Below, one piece after another: positions 1 through 9,115 of a stretch of DNA of 64,000 bases. The translations under genes and the position numbers were made by a program. This stretch comes from Flavobacteriales bacterium. GTDB lineage: Bacteria; Bacteroidota; Bacteroidia; Flavobacteriales_E; Vicingaceae. The notes under the pieces are model-generated. The model was not told the DNA's origin. It searched no databases and was given only the letters and a program-made list of their open reading frames with translations. Position 1 is the first letter of the stretch. Each line of letters starts with the position of its first letter. The DNA lies in the NCBI GenBank assembly GCA_015075325.1, contig JABTUP010000001.1, positions 1 to 64,000 on the forward strand, written 5' to 3'.

Positions 1-393
1 TGCGGTGTGTTTTCTGTCTGCATAGTTGTCAATTTTCTTGTCAATGTAAAATTTGAGAGTTAGTGAAAGTAGTCCGACTAAAATAAATATTGTTGCTGAA
101 AATGGAAAACTATTAATGTCTTCGCCCCAACCAATTAAATATATCGTAACTGTCAGTACGAACAAAATAATTGTAACCCATTTTCTGTTTATGATGCTAC
201 TTGCTAAATTCTGAACTGTCACGATAATTGCGAATAATGGAATAGATGTACCAACTGCAAGGTCGCTAATTTCTCTGTTGTCTGGCCTGAAAAAAGCCAC
301 AGTTGAATACCAAAACACGTAAAGTGCCACAAAGTAAAATAGAACTTGAAGTCCACTTGCCAATAGTCCTTTTGTTAGAATACGTGTCAGCAT
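1..393 (-). CDS. Multi-pass membrane protein, C-terminus outside the window
   Basis: An open frame of 131 codons runs from an ATG at 393 to the window edge without a stop, so the C-terminus is missing. The translation begins MLTRILTKGLLASG and contains about four hydrophobic segments separated by short polar loops (for example around VLFYFVALYVFW and WVTIILFVLTVTIYLIG). It therefore looks like a small polytopic inner-membrane protein. I do not recognise a family. Its ATG overlaps the stop codon of the upstream small gene (TAATG), so the two are probably translationally coupled. Both lie directly downstream, on the same strand, of a truncated recombinase and its attI-like tail, the position of accessory cassette genes in an integron-like array. 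That role is an inference. Confidence 0.6.
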   Translation of the reverse strand, partial: MLTRILTKGLLASGLQVLFYFVALYVFWYSTVAFFRPDNREISDLAVGTSIPLFAIIVTVQNLASSIINRKWVTIILFVLTVTIYLIGWGEDINSFPFSATIFILVGLLSLTLKFYIDKKIDNYADRKHTA

Positions 394-581
394 TATTTTT
401 TCTTAGGTTTTACAAATAGGTAAATACTTGTCGCTGTCGAAATAACTGCAATGCCCCAAATAATCCAGTCTTCGGTCATATGTGGTCTGAACATAAGTCG
501 TCCGTGACTGCCAACTGCATAAAACATTAGTGATAGTCCTGCTAAAATTAAAAGTCCGATTGCAATTATTGTCCGTGTCAT
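393..581 (-). CDS. Small two-TM membrane protein
   Basis: This 62-residue protein has two transmembrane helices (roughly residues 3-22 and 38-56) and ends in the basic tail KPKKK. The frame is open further upstream to 677, but the extra 32 codons run back through the repeated recombinase tail (617-677). I therefore start at the ATG at 581 (MTRTIIAIG), the first Met outside the repeat. It is the first gene after the attI-like motif GTTATGC (complement of 611-617) and is coupled to the following membrane-protein gene by a TAATG overlap. No family was recognised. Position and size fit a cassette-borne gene. Confidence 0.55.
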   Translation of the reverse strand: MTRTIIAIGLLILAGLSLMFYAVGSHGRLMFRPHMTEDWIIWGIAVISTATSIYLFVKPKKK

Positions 582-616
582 TGTATAGTTGTTGGTCGTC
601 CTAACATACCGCATAA

Positions 617-846
617 CTTGTTTATATGTACCATAATGTTGTATATATCCACCTAAATTTGGGTAGATATATACCATAAAATGGTTGTTTTAAATACATT
701 CGCTTTTCCAAATTTAATTAAATATTTAGATTGTCAAAAGGGCTTTTTATTTTACTTATACTTTTTTCAGTTACGTGGGTATATATTTCAGTTGTCTTAC
801 TGCTTTTATGCCCTAATAATTCTTGTATATATCTTAAATCTGTGCC
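617..846 (-). repeat. Copy 1 of recombinase-end/attI-like repeat module
   Basis: These 230 bp match 28090-28319 base for base at roughly 95% by eye, in the same orientation and without length changes. Read on the minus strand, the module holds the last ~43 codons of a tyrosine recombinase, its stop codon (718-720), and about 100 bp of tail that ends in GGTACATATAAACAAGTT. An imperfect palindrome in the tail has arms GTATATATCTACC and GGTGGATATATAC around an A/T-rich loop. Identity between copies stops at the GTT. The next bases differ (GTTATGC here, GTTGGCA in copy 2, GTTAGCA in copy 3), as expected if GTT is the crossover point of an integron attI-type site. Confidence 0.75.
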
Positions 847-855
847 AGACTCAAG
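718..855 (-). pseudogene. Tyrosine recombinase C-terminal fragment (integron-integrase type), copy 1
   Basis: The minus strand encodes [17 protein letters not shown] followed by a TTEIYTHV segment and an ending of SPFDNLNI. This is the C-terminal part of a tyrosine recombinase: box III (LLGH) and the nucleophile Tyr (IYTHV) are present. The N-terminal DNA-binding domain and the first catalytic Arg are absent, and a stop lies just upstream (874-876). The SPxDxL ending after the Tyr box resembles integron integrases more than XerC/XerD. It is a remnant that cannot catalyse recombination alone. It sits about 160 bp downstream, on the same strand, of the tRNA-Lys terminator. Confidence 0.75.
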
Positions 856-1014
856 AAACGCACTTTTAATGGTTTACAACAACAAAAACGTAAACACAAA
901 TCGAAGTTTGGAGTTGGGGGTTTGTCAATTTTGAGTTTGCAATAAACAGCAACTTAAAACAAGTTTTAACTCGTTCTTTAAAAAAAAGTTTACACAAAAC
1001 AACGGCGGGAATAA
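856..1014. other. Spacer between recombinase remnant and tRNA-Lys terminator
   Basis: Apart from the last few triplets of the open frame of the remnant (to 873), I see no gene here. The short plus-strand open frames in this area overlap the recombinase remnant and have no protein-like features. The DNA is AT-rich and probably represents the degraded remainder of the recombinase gene or host spacer. Confidence 0.4.
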
Positions 1015-1047
1015 GCAAAAAAAAATCTCGTATTAAACGAGATTTTT
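1015..1047 (-). terminator. Rho-independent terminator of tRNA-Lys
   Basis: A perfect stem, AAATCTCGT (1023-1031) with ACGAGATTT (1037-1045), closes a five-base loop and is flanked by A-runs on the left and T-runs on the right. It can therefore terminate in either direction. It lies just 3' of the minus-strand tRNA-Lys. Confidence 0.85.
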
Positions 1048-1055
1048 TTTTGTTG

Positions 1056-1128
1056 TGACCTGGCTGGGATTCGAACCCAGGACCCTTTCATTAAAAGTGA
1101 AATGCTCTACCGACTGAGCTACCAGGTC
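1056..1128 (-). tRNA. tRNA-Lys (anticodon TTT)
   Basis: On the minus strand the gene starts GACCTGG and ends CCAGGTC plus the discriminator A, a perfect 7-bp acceptor stem. The D-arm (AGCTCAGTCGGTAGAGC), the anticodon loop CTTTTAA with anticodon TTT, and the T-arm (GGGTTCGAATCCC) are all canonical. CCA is not encoded. A hairpin terminator follows. The recombinase remnant of copy 1 lies just beyond it on the same strand. Confidence 0.97.
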
Positions 1129-1319
1129 TCCTAAAAAAGGAGTGCAAATATAAAAGCCTTATTTTAAATAGCAAAACATATAATGTCTTTTTTTATTTAT
1201 TTATTTTAACCAGTTGATTAACAGTGTTGTTTTAACTCAATAATGTTGTCTGTAGCAAACAATTTGTTAATTATTGGTGGTGTTTTTACTAAAATCAGGT
1301 GAGTTCGAAATAAAAGAAT

Positions 1320-1575
1320 TAACGTGAGTTCGATATAATCATAATTTTAACATTTTGATAATATGTTGTTTATATCGAAATTAATCAACAAAAAGACTCT
1401 CTTTTCTTCAAGATAGTGCCTTTTATACAAATCACCCACCCTACCCTCCCTCAAGGGAGGAAGCCACAACGGAGGTCATTCTCCCCTTGAGGATTTGAGA
1501 TTAAGAGGAAAATCTGCTGTGCAGATTTGGGTATAGAGGGGTGATTCCAATTTATCTTATATCGAACTCACGTTA
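1320..1575. repeat. 256-bp element bounded by 19-bp perfect inverted repeats
   Basis: TAACGTGAGTTCGATATAA at 1320-1338 is repeated exactly in inverse orientation at 1557-1575. Between them lies a palindrome-rich core (1431-1546) containing CCTCCCTCAAGGGAGG and a TCACCC/GGGTGA pair. Similar palindromic text occurs at 59462-59530. A partial direct copy of the end sequence (GTGAGTTCGAAATAA) lies just outside at 1300-1314. No open reading frame is evident. The organisation is that of a non-autonomous MITE-like or palindromic element. It occupies much of the 560-bp gap between tRNA-Lys and the SDR gene. Confidence 0.7.
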
Positions 1576-1666
1576 TGTTAAAATTGAAAACACTCTATTT
1601 TGCATGTTTTGGCATTTATAAATAGTTTATCCTAAAAATATCTCGCCATCTTGTTTTAAACTTTTC

Positions 1667-1674
1667 TACTTTTG
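1667..1674 (+). promoter_or_regulatory. -7 promoter motif before SDR gene
   Basis: TACTTTTG matches the Bacteroidota -7 consensus TAnnTTTG and lies 15 bp before the ATG of the SDR gene. No well-spaced TTG -33 element is obvious, so the call is tentative. Confidence 0.4.
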
Positions 1675-1689
1675 CTTTAAAACTAAAAC

Positions 1690-2496
1690 ATGCTAAATAA
1701 AGTTGTAATAATAACAGGAGCGTCGTCGGGTATCGGAAAAGCTTGTGCCGAACAGTTTGGAAAACAAGGAGCAAAACTTACCATAACTGGGCGTAATGAA
1801 CAAAACCTTACCGAAACTGCAAAGGAGTTAAAAGCCCAAGGAATTGAAGTGTTGGCAGTTGTTTCTGATGTAGCAGTTAAAGACGATTGTAAGCGAATAA
1901 TCGATGAAACGGTAAAAACCTACGGAAAAATAGACGTGTTAATTAACAATGCAGGAATTTCGATGCGAGCACTACTCAACGATGCCGATTTAAGCGTAAT
2001 TGAAAAAGTAATGCAAATTAATTTTTACGGCACGTTGTATTGTACCAAATTTGCTTTGCCTTATTTACTAAAAAGTAAAGGTTCTGTGGTGGGCGTTTCG
2101 TCTATTGCTGGTTATGTGGGTTTACCTGCCCGAACAGGTTATTCGGCATCGAAATTTGCCATGCAAGGATTTTTAGATGCCTTGCGTACCGAAAACCTAA
2201 AAAATGGGTTGCATGTAATGATTGCTTGTCCGGGTTTTACAGCCTCAAACATTAGAAACACCGCTTTGGCGGCCGATGGAAATGCTCAAGGAGAATCGCC
2301 ACGAGAGGAAGATAAAATGATGACTGCTGAGGAAGTAGCAAAACACATTTATAACGGAGTGGTGAATAGAAAACGTTCATTGGTACTCACTACCGAAGGT
2401 AAATTGGCCGTTTTTTTAAGCAAGTTTTTCCATTCTTTTATCGAAAAAATGGTTTTTAATAAAATGGCAAAAGAGCCCAACAGCCCTTTAAAATAA
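1690..2496 (+). CDS. Short-chain dehydrogenase/reductase (SDR)
   Basis: A 268-residue classical SDR with a Rossmann fold for NAD(P)(H). The cofactor motif TGASSGIG is at residues 9-16 and the structural NNAG motif at 86-89. The catalytic Ser lies near 137-138 and the Tyr-x-x-x-Lys pair is Y151/K155 (YSASK). Length is normal for the family and the C-terminus carries a hydrophobic/basic helix (FLSKFFHSFIEKMVFNKMAK) that could be amphipathic or membrane-associating. The substrate cannot be read from the sequence. The gene is followed after 11 bp by aroK on the same strand and probably shares its transcript. A TAnnTTTG motif sits 15 bp upstream of the start. Confidence 0.9.
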   Translation: MLNKVVIITGASSGIGKACAEQFGKQGAKLTITGRNEQNLTETAKELKAQGIEVLAVVSDVAVKDDCKRIIDETVKTYGKIDVLINNAGISMRALLNDADLSVIEKVMQINFYGTLYCTKFALPYLLKSKGSVVGVSSIAGYVGLPARTGYSASKFAMQGFLDALRTENLKNGLHVMIACPGFTASNIRNTALAADGNAQGESPREEDKMMTAEEVAKHIYNGVVNRKRSLVLTTEGKLAVFLSKFFHSFIEKMVFNKMAKEPNSPLK

Positions 2497-2507
2497 ACCC
2501 AACACCA

Positions 2508-3026
2508 TTGAGCAAACCAAATAAAATAGTTTTAGTAGGTTTTATGGGTAGTGGAAAAACCACGTTGGGTAAAAAATTAGCCAACAAATTGGGTTATGCC
2601 TTTTTCGATTTAGACGAGTTGATTGAAGAACAAGAGAAATTAAGTATTTCCGAAATTTTTTCAAAACAAGGAGAAAATTATTTTAGAACTGTTGAACAAA
2701 AAATACTTCACAAAAAGTTGATTACTAACCAACCATTGGTGTTGTCGGTGGGCGGAGGAACTCCTTGTTTTTTTGATAACATAGAGTTTATTAATAAACA
2801 AGCAATCAGTATCTATTTAAAATACAATGCAGGTATGCTGTATTCCAGATTAAGTTCAGCTAAAGCAAAACGACCACTTTTAACTGAAAAATCGGATGAA
2901 GAATTGAAAGATTTTATCAAAAAAACGTTATCCGAAAGAGAAGGTTTTTATAACCAAAGCAAAATTGTTGTGGAGAGCAATAACATTACTGTTGATACTA
3001 TTTTTCATCAACTTGATTTAAAATAG
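2508..3026 (+). CDS. aroK: Shikimate kinase
   Basis: This 172-residue P-loop kinase phosphorylates shikimate at O3 in the common aromatic amino-acid pathway (cytosolic). The Walker A motif GSGKTT is at residues 14-19. The substrate-binding acidic pair is D34/D36 (FFDLDELI), with R60 and the GGG motif at 82-84. The lid-type KRPLL motif follows near residue 121. No ATG fits the conserved N-terminus, so translation appears to begin at TTG 2508. Length is typical. The 3' end overlaps by 29 bp the convergent small gene at 2998-3237. Confidence 0.93.
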   Translation: MSKPNKIVLVGFMGSGKTTLGKKLANKLGYAFFDLDELIEEQEKLSISEIFSKQGENYFRTVEQKILHKKLITNQPLVLSVGGGTPCFFDNIEFINKQAISIYLKYNAGMLYSRLSSAKAKRPLLTEKSDEELKDFIKKTLSEREGFYNQSKIVVESNNITVDTIFHQLDLK

Positions 3027-3237
3027 CATCAAATTCTTCTGCTGTAATCTTATCCCAATACAAGCTATAATCAGTTGTCATGTCTAATATATAATTTCTG
3101 TCGGGTAAAATGGCGGCTTTAAAGCAATAGATGTTCCAGGTTTTATTCTCGAGTTTTATTTCTTCAAATTCGGTAGCCGATTTTATTTTAAAATACGATT
3201 GGTTGTTTTTATATTTTCTGTATTGAGGATAATCCAT
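2998..3237 (-). CDS. Conserved-looking small protein of unknown function
   Basis: This is a 79-residue soluble protein starting MDYPQYRKYKNN. It has mixed charged and aromatic residues, no signal peptide, no TM segment and a single Cys. Its 3' end overlaps the end of aroK tail-to-tail by 29 bp. The protein-like composition and a clear ATG with its own 150-bp upstream region shared divergently with guaB favour a real gene. I do not recognise a family and no function is proposed. Confidence 0.6.
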   Translation of the reverse strand: MDYPQYRKYKNNQSYFKIKSATEFEEIKLENKTWNIYCFKAAILPDRNYILDMTTDYSLYWDKITAEEFDAILNQVDEK

Positions 3238-3391
3238 TTCGGGTGTTGATTTAACTAAAGTTTGGTGCGTAAAATTAACAACTTTCTACTTTAACCACTT
3301 TATAAACTTTTAACTAAGTAGATTAACAAATTTTAACATCGCAAAACCAACAAATTTTAGTACTTTCGCCACAATTTTATTTTAAAAAAAC

Positions 3392-4864
3392 ATGTTCGAC
3401 TTTTCAAGCAAAATTATTGGCGAAGGCTTAACTTACGATGATATTTTAATGGTTCCGGCTTATTCGGAAGTATTACCGAGAGATGTAGATGTTTCAACGC
3501 ATTTCACCAAAAAAATAAAGTTAAATATTCCAGTAGTTTCTGCTGCAATGGATACTGTTACGGAGTCAAAACTTGCTATTGCAATTGCACAAGAAGGCGG
3601 AATAGGGGTGTTGCATAAAAACATGACCATTAGCCAACAAGCTGACAAGGTTAGAAAAGTAAAGCGTTCGGAAAGCGGAATGATTCAAGACCCAGTAACC
3701 ATGTCGGTTGAAGCCACAGTTGGCGATGCTCTTGACTTAATGAAAGAACATAAAATTGGTGGAATACCAGTGATTGATTCAGCAAAAAAATTGGTAGGTA
3801 TTGTTACCAACAGAGATTTAAGGTTTCAAAAAAACATGTCGCGACCCATTAAAGAGGTGATGACGGATAAAAATATCATAACTGCTCAGCAAGGAACAGA
3901 TTTAAGTAAAGCGAGAGAAATTTTACAAGAACATAAAATTGAAAAACTACCTGTGGTTGATGAAAACTACATTTTAAAAGGGTTAATTACTTATAAAGAC
4001 ATTACCAAAGTACAACTAAAACCAAACGCTTGTAAAGATGAATTTGGAAGATTACGAGTTGCTGCAGCAGTTGGTGTTACAGGAGATGTAATGGAGCGAG
4101 TAGAAGCTCTTTACAATGCAGGTGTTGATGCTATAATTATTGATACAGCACACGGACATTCTAAAGGAGTAATAGAAACCCTTAAAAGAGTAAAAGCCAC
4201 CTATCCAAACTTACAAGTGGTTGTGGGAAATATAGCAACAAAAGCTGCGGCTATTGCATTAGCTGAAGCTGGTGCTGATGCCGTTAAAGTAGGTATAGGT
4301 CCAGGTTCAATATGCACCACACGAATTATTGCAGGAGTTGGTGTTCCTCAACTTTCGGCAGTTATGATGGTTGCCGAAGGGTTAAAAGGTACAGGAGTGC
4401 CATTAATTGCCGATGGAGGAATTCGTTTTACAGGTGATATTGTTAAAGCTTTATCAGCAGGAGCCGACTCTATTATGGCAGGTTCTTTGTTTGCTGGTGT
4501 CGACGAATCGCCAGGTGAAACCATTATTTTTGAAGGAAGAAAATTTAAAGCATACCGAGGAATGGGTTCGATTGAAGCCATGCAACAAGGCTCAAAAGAT
4601 CGTTATTTCCAAGATGCAGAAGATGATATTAAAAAATTGGTTCCAGAAGGAATTTCAGGTAGAGTGCCTTACAAAGGGTATTTAAGTGAAGTAATTTATC
4701 AAATGGTTGGTGGTTTAAAAGCGGGGATGGGTTATTGTGGAGCTAAAAATATGGAAGCATTAAAAGAAGCTAAATTTATTCGAATTACTCATTCGGGTAT
4801 GGCAGAAAGCCACCCACACAACATTACCATAACCAGAGAAGCACCAAATTATACAACAAGATAA
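3392..4864 (+). CDS. guaB: Inosine-5'-monophosphate dehydrogenase
   Basis: This 490-residue enzyme converts IMP to XMP with NAD+, the committed step of GMP synthesis. The TIM-barrel catalytic domain is split by two CBS domains (about residues 98-205), which are a regulatory nucleotide-binding module in this family. The catalytic loop [11 protein letters not shown] places the nucleophile at C308. The flap with YRGMGS and the C-terminal [12 protein letters not shown] motif are intact. The gene is followed after 23 bp by the PPIase cluster on the same strand. Confidence 0.97.
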   Translation: MFDFSSKIIGEGLTYDDILMVPAYSEVLPRDVDVSTHFTKKIKLNIPVVSAAMDTVTESKLAIAIAQEGGIGVLHKNMTISQQADKVRKVKRSESGMIQDPVTMSVEATVGDALDLMKEHKIGGIPVIDSAKKLVGIVTNRDLRFQKNMSRPIKEVMTDKNIITAQQGTDLSKAREILQEHKIEKLPVVDENYILKGLITYKDITKVQLKPNACKDEFGRLRVAAAVGVTGDVMERVEALYNAGVDAIIIDTAHGHSKGVIETLKRVKATYPNLQVVVGNIATKAAAIALAEAGADAVKVGIGPGSICTTRIIAGVGVPQLSAVMMVAEGLKGTGVPLIADGGIRFTGDIVKALSAGADSIMAGSLFAGVDESPGETIIFEGRKFKAYRGMGSIEAMQQGSKDRYFQDAEDDIKKLVPEGISGRVPYKGYLSEVIYQMVGGLKAGMGYCGAKNMEALKEAKFIRITHSGMAESHPHNITITREAPNYTTR

Positions 4865-4887
4865 TTAAAAAATAAAAGGTACAACTT

Positions 4888-6864
4888 ATGAGAAAATCAG
4901 GATTATTTACAGCATTAATTACATTGTCGTTGTGTTTAAGTGCACAAGTAAACGACCCCATTTTATTAAGTGTTGATGGAAAAGGAGTTACACTTTCTGA
5001 ATTTGAAGCCATTTTCAAAAAAAATAATACCAAAGAAACTCAGGTAACTCCAGAATCAGTTAATGAATACCTCGATTTATACATCAAATTTAAATTAAAG
5101 GTAAGAGAAGCCGAAGCAATGGGTTTAGATACTTCTGCCGCCTTTAAACAAGAATTAGAAGGTTACAGAAAACAATTGATTCAACCGTATTTAACCGATA
5201 GAGAAGTTTCGGAAGGATTGATTAAGGAAGCTTATGAGCGAATGAAGTTCGATGTAAATGCAAGTCATATTTTAATTAATGTTGACCAAAATGCTTTACC
5301 TAAAGATACCTTAATTGCTTATAACAAAGCACTTAAAATTAGAGAACGAATTGTAAAAGGAGAAGATTTTGGAACTGTAGCAGCAGAAACATCTGAAGAC
5401 CCTTCGGCAAAAAACAACAAAGGAAATTTAGGTTATTTTAATGTTTTCCACATGGTTTATCCATTTGAAACAGCAGCTTACACTACCAAAGTTGGCGAAA
5501 TTTCTATGCCCGTTCGAACAAGATTTGGATATCATCTTTTAAAAGTGAATGATAAACGACCAGCAAGAGGAACCATGCGTGCTGCTCATATTATGATTCA
5601 GGCAAGCAAAGATTTAGATGAAGAAACCCAAAAAGCGAAACAACAAAAAATAGAAGAAATTTATCAGAAATTACAAGAAAATCCAGCATCGTTTGGCGAA
5701 TTGGCTCAACAGTTTTCTGATGACAAAGGTTCATCTACTAAAAATGGTGAATTACAACCTTTTGTAACCGGTAAAATGGTTCCCGAATTTGAAGAAGCAG
5801 CTTTTGCCCTTCAAAACGATGGCGATTTTTCTAAACCAATTCGCACAGAATACGGTTGGCATATTGTAAAACGTATCGAAGTTAAGCCGTTAGATTCGTA
5901 CGAAACAATGTACAACGAAATAAAAGGAAAAGTAAGTAGAGATTCTCGTTCAAACAAAACCAAAGATGCGGTTTTGGCTAAAGTTAAAGCAGAAAACAAC
6001 TTTAAAGAATATTTAGCAAAACGTGATGAGTTTTACAAAGTGGTAAATAAAGAAGAGTATTTAAAAGGAGAATGGACTGCCGCAAAAGCAAGTAAGTTAA
6101 CTAAAGTAATGTTTGGTTTTTATGCAAACGATGGTGAAAAATTTGAATTTACTCAACAAGATTTTGCTAAGTTAATTGAGCAAAATAAACCAAAATCAAC
6201 TGCTGATGTAAACATTGTTGCTGATATTAACAGATTATATGCTGCTGTTTTAGAAGAAAAAACATTGAAATTTAAAGAAGACAGGTTGCCAAAAACAAAC
6301 ATGGAATACAAACTGCTTTATCAGGAATACAGAGACGGAATTCTATTGTTTAACCTTACTGACCAAAAAGTATGGTCGAAAGCCATTGCTGATTCGGCTG
6401 GTTTAGCAAATTATTTTGCCGAAAACCAAAAAAACTATATGTGGAACAAACGTGCAGAAGCTACAATTTACAAATGCTTAAATGAAGAAATAGCGTTGAA
6501 AGTTGAAAAAATAATATCAAAAAAGACCAAAAAACCACTTTCAAACGATGAAATTTTAAAACTCATCAATACCGATAGCCAATTGTCGTTAAACATTGAA
6601 GAAGGTAAATTTGAAAAAGGAGAAAACAGCTCGGTTGATGCAACAGAATGGATGAAAGGAAAAAGAAACAAAGTTAAAACAGCAAACGGAGTAGATATCG
6701 TTGTGATAACAAATGTGTTAGAAGCAGAACCTAAAAAATTAAATGAAGTGAAAGGTTTGGTAACTTCCGATTATCAAAACTATTTAGAAAAACAATGGGT
6801 TGATGAGTTAAAATCAAAATACAAAGTTGAGGTAAACAACGAAGTACTTAAGATGGTAAAATAA
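4888..6864 (+). CDS. Periplasmic peptidylprolyl isomerase with two parvulin domains
   Basis: A 658-residue secreted protein. A signal peptide (residues 1 to about 19, ending SLCLSAQ) is followed by a SurA-like N-terminal helical region. Two parvulin-type rotamase domains then begin near residues 123 (ASHILINV) and 231 (AAHIMIQAS). Each ends with the family FGYHLLKV / YGWHIVKR strand. A long C-terminal region after about residue 350 has no recognisable domain. Such proteins fold outer-membrane proteins in the periplasm. It is the first of three consecutive genes for related chaperones (4888-9076), separated by 3 bp from the next, indicating one transcript. Confidence 0.92.
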   Translation: MRKSGLFTALITLSLCLSAQVNDPILLSVDGKGVTLSEFEAIFKKNNTKETQVTPESVNEYLDLYIKFKLKVREAEAMGLDTSAAFKQELEGYRKQLIQPYLTDREVSEGLIKEAYERMKFDVNASHILINVDQNALPKDTLIAYNKALKIRERIVKGEDFGTVAAETSEDPSAKNNKGNLGYFNVFHMVYPFETAAYTTKVGEISMPVRTRFGYHLLKVNDKRPARGTMRAAHIMIQASKDLDEETQKAKQQKIEEIYQKLQENPASFGELAQQFSDDKGSSTKNGELQPFVTGKMVPEFEEAAFALQNDGDFSKPIRTEYGWHIVKRIEVKPLDSYETMYNEIKGKVSRDSRSNKTKDAVLAKVKAENNFKEYLAKRDEFYKVVNKEEYLKGEWTAAKASKLTKVMFGFYANDGEKFEFTQQDFAKLIEQNKPKSTADVNIVADINRLYAAVLEEKTLKFKEDRLPKTNMEYKLLYQEYRDGILLFNLTDQKVWSKAIADSAGLANYFAENQKNYMWNKRAEATIYKCLNEEIALKVEKIISKKTKKPLSNDEILKLINTDSQLSLNIEEGKFEKGENSSVDATEWMKGKRNKVKTANGVDIVVITNVLEAEPKKLNEVKGLVTSDYQNYLEKQWVDELKSKYKVEVNNEVLKMVK

Positions 6865-6867
6865 ACT

Positions 6868-7743
6868 GTGCTAAAATTAACTCAACATATAGTTATTGCA
6901 TCGATTGTTTTGGTAATCACATCATGTAATTTTTTAAAAAAAGAAGAAGCAGATAAAAGTGCTATTGCACGAGTTAATGATACTTATTTATATGCTTCAG
7001 AACTAGAAGAAATTGTTCCTAATGATGCATCACCAGAAGACAGTTTGTTAATAGTAAACAACTTTATTCAAAAATGGGTAAAAGAACAATTGGTGTTGGA
7101 TAAAGCAGAATTAAACCTTAAACCTGAACACCGCGATTTTGAAAAACAATTAGAAGATTATCGAAAAACATTAATTATTTACTCTTACGAAAATCAATTG
7201 ATAAACGAAATATTGGACACCAATGTTTCTATTGATGAGATTGCAGCTTTTTATACAGAAAACAACGAAATTTTTATTTTAAAAAACGATATCGTAAAAG
7301 TGCGTTTCCTAAAAGTAAACAAAAACGCACCTAACATTAAAAAAATTACCAAGTTTTATAAATCATCAAAACCAGAAGAAGTAGAAAAATTAAAAGAACT
7401 TGCTCATCAATATGCCGAAAAATTTCATTTAGACGAAGAAGAGTGGGTGCTTTTTGATGAAATAAAAAAAGAAATTTCGAACGCTACTTTAACGAGCGAT
7501 TTTCTTAGAAATAACAAAAGTACTGTTCAAGAAGATTCCCTTTCGATGTACTTTATTCATTTTATAGATTACAAGTTAGAAAAAGATGTTTCGCCGTTGA
7601 GTTTTGAAAAGGAAAACATTAAAAACATGATTATTAATAAACGTAAAATAAAACTTTTAACCCAATTAAAGAACGACCTTTACGAACAAGCTTCAATAAA
7701 TAAAGATTTTGAAATTTATGACAAAAAAAATACTGAAAAGTAA
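6868..7743 (+). CDS. SurA-like N-terminal domain lipoprotein
   Basis: A 291-residue protein beginning at GTG (6868), three bases after the preceding stop. The N-terminus has a lipoprotein signal peptide with the lipobox VITSC, so it is probably anchored in a periplasm-facing membrane. The rest is helical and charged and resembles the SurA/PpiC N-terminal chaperone region (IARVNDTYLYASELEEIV), but I see no parvulin rotamase domain. It lies between two rotamase genes and overlaps the next one by 26 bp, suggesting the three products work together in outer-membrane protein biogenesis. The specific role is inferred from context. Confidence 0.8.
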   Translation: MLKLTQHIVIASIVLVITSCNFLKKEEADKSAIARVNDTYLYASELEEIVPNDASPEDSLLIVNNFIQKWVKEQLVLDKAELNLKPEHRDFEKQLEDYRKTLIIYSYENQLINEILDTNVSIDEIAAFYTENNEIFILKNDIVKVRFLKVNKNAPNIKKITKFYKSSKPEEVEKLKELAHQYAEKFHLDEEEWVLFDEIKKEISNATLTSDFLRNNKSTVQEDSLSMYFIHFIDYKLEKDVSPLSFEKENIKNMIINKRKIKLLTQLKNDLYEQASINKDFEIYDKKNTEK

Positions 7744-9076
7744 ACTCTCGTTTGTACTGTTTTTATCTGTTTTTATAGGTAATGCAATGGCTCAGGAAGG
7801 AAAACCAATTGACGGAATAATTGCAGTTATTGGAGATAGAATTGTAATGCAATCTGAATTCGAAAGCCAGATTGTATCATTAAAATCGCAGGGAATAATT
7901 ATTGATAACGATACCAAATGCCAGCTTTTAGAAGAATTGATGTTTCAAAAAATGTTGGTTAACCAAGCAGCTATTGATAGTGTTATTGTTACCGATGCTC
8001 AAGTAGACGGAGAATTGAACAGAAGATTAAATTATTTTATTTCTCAAATTGGCTCAGAAAAAAAACTAGAACAGTATTACAAAAAATCTATTCAAGAAAT
8101 TAAAGATGAATTAAGAGATATTATTAAAGAGCAGTTAACTGGTCAAATGATGACTCAAAACATTACATCGGGAGTTAAGATTACCCCAAAAGAAGTAAAA
8201 GCATTTTTTGATGCATTGCCAGAAGATAGCATACCGATGATTAATTCAGAAATAGAAGTTGCCCAAATTTTATTTAATGCAAAACAAAGTGATAAAGTAA
8301 GAGAGGAAGCAAAAGAACGGTTAAATAGCATAAGAGAACGAATTTTAAAAGGTGAACAATTTTCGACATTGGCTATTTTATATTCTGAAGATGAAGGCTC
8401 AGCAAAAAAAGGTGGTGAACTTGGTTTTATGGGTAGAGCCGATTTAGTTCCTGAATTTTCTGCTGCTCTTTTTAAATTAAAAAACAATAAAACGGTTACC
8501 GAAATTGTAGAAACACAATTCGGATTTCATATCATTCAAATGATTGAACGACGCGGACAAAAAGTAAATTCGAGACATATTTTGGTGAAAATTAAAAACG
8601 ACGAACAAGAGATTTTAGCTGCAAAAAATTTAGCAGATAGCGTTTATAATTTAATTCATACTGATACCTTAACTTTTGGTCAATTGGCCATGAAATATTC
8701 GAGCGACGAAAAAACCAAAAAAAGTGATGGATTGATGGTTAACCCACAAACAGGAACATCAGTTTTTGAAATTGATCAGGTCGACCCTCAAATTTATTAC
8801 ATTGTTGAAAAAATGAAGTCGGGAGAAGTTTCTAAGCCCGTTCCTGCCGAATCGTTTGATGGAAAAAAAGGATATCGAATTATTAAATTAATTAGCAAAA
8901 CTGAACCTCACAAAGCAACATTCGAAACCGATTATGCAAAAGTTCAAGAGGCAGCTTTGGCTACAAAACACAATGAAGTAACTAACAATTGGATTAATAG
9001 TAAATTGGCATCAACTTACATAAGAATTGATGACGAATACAAAGGTTGTTCATTCCAAAATAAATGGGTGAAGTAA
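7718..9076 (+). CDS. SurA-type periplasmic chaperone/peptidylprolyl isomerase
   Basis: About 452 residues, with a signal peptide ending near GNAMAQ, a SurA N-terminal segment (IDGIIAVIGDRIVMQSEFES) and two parvulin domains. The first has SEIEVAQILFNA and FGFHIIQMIERR, the second SRHILVKIK. The order and length (about 430-460 residues) match SurA. The ATG at 7718 (MTKKILKSK) is preferred over an in-frame TTG nine bases upstream because it gives a normal basic signal-peptide start. The start lies inside the end of the preceding lipoprotein gene, suggesting translational coupling. Confidence 0.9.
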   Translation: MTKKILKSKLSFVLFLSVFIGNAMAQEGKPIDGIIAVIGDRIVMQSEFESQIVSLKSQGIIIDNDTKCQLLEELMFQKMLVNQAAIDSVIVTDAQVDGELNRRLNYFISQIGSEKKLEQYYKKSIQEIKDELRDIIKEQLTGQMMTQNITSGVKITPKEVKAFFDALPEDSIPMINSEIEVAQILFNAKQSDKVREEAKERLNSIRERILKGEQFSTLAILYSEDEGSAKKGGELGFMGRADLVPEFSAALFKLKNNKTVTEIVETQFGFHIIQMIERRGQKVNSRHILVKIKNDEQEILAAKNLADSVYNLIHTDTLTFGQLAMKYSSDEKTKKSDGLMVNPQTGTSVFEIDQVDPQIYYIVEKMKSGEVSKPVPAESFDGKKGYRIIKLISKTEPHKATFETDYAKVQEAALATKHNEVTNNWINSKLASTYIRIDDEYKGCSFQNKWVK

Positions 9077-9115
9077 TTTTATGTAATTTTAGTAACCATT
9101 TTTTAATCGAGTTAA

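Noticed and set aside
681-934. Two plus-strand open frames of 62 and 67 codons
   Set aside because: They lie antisense over the recombinase remnant and repeat tail, and an equivalent frame recurs at 28154-28471 only because the repeat is duplicated.
8155-8487. 110-codon frame antisense to the surA-type gene
   Set aside because: Shadow frame without features; the sense gene is clearly coding.
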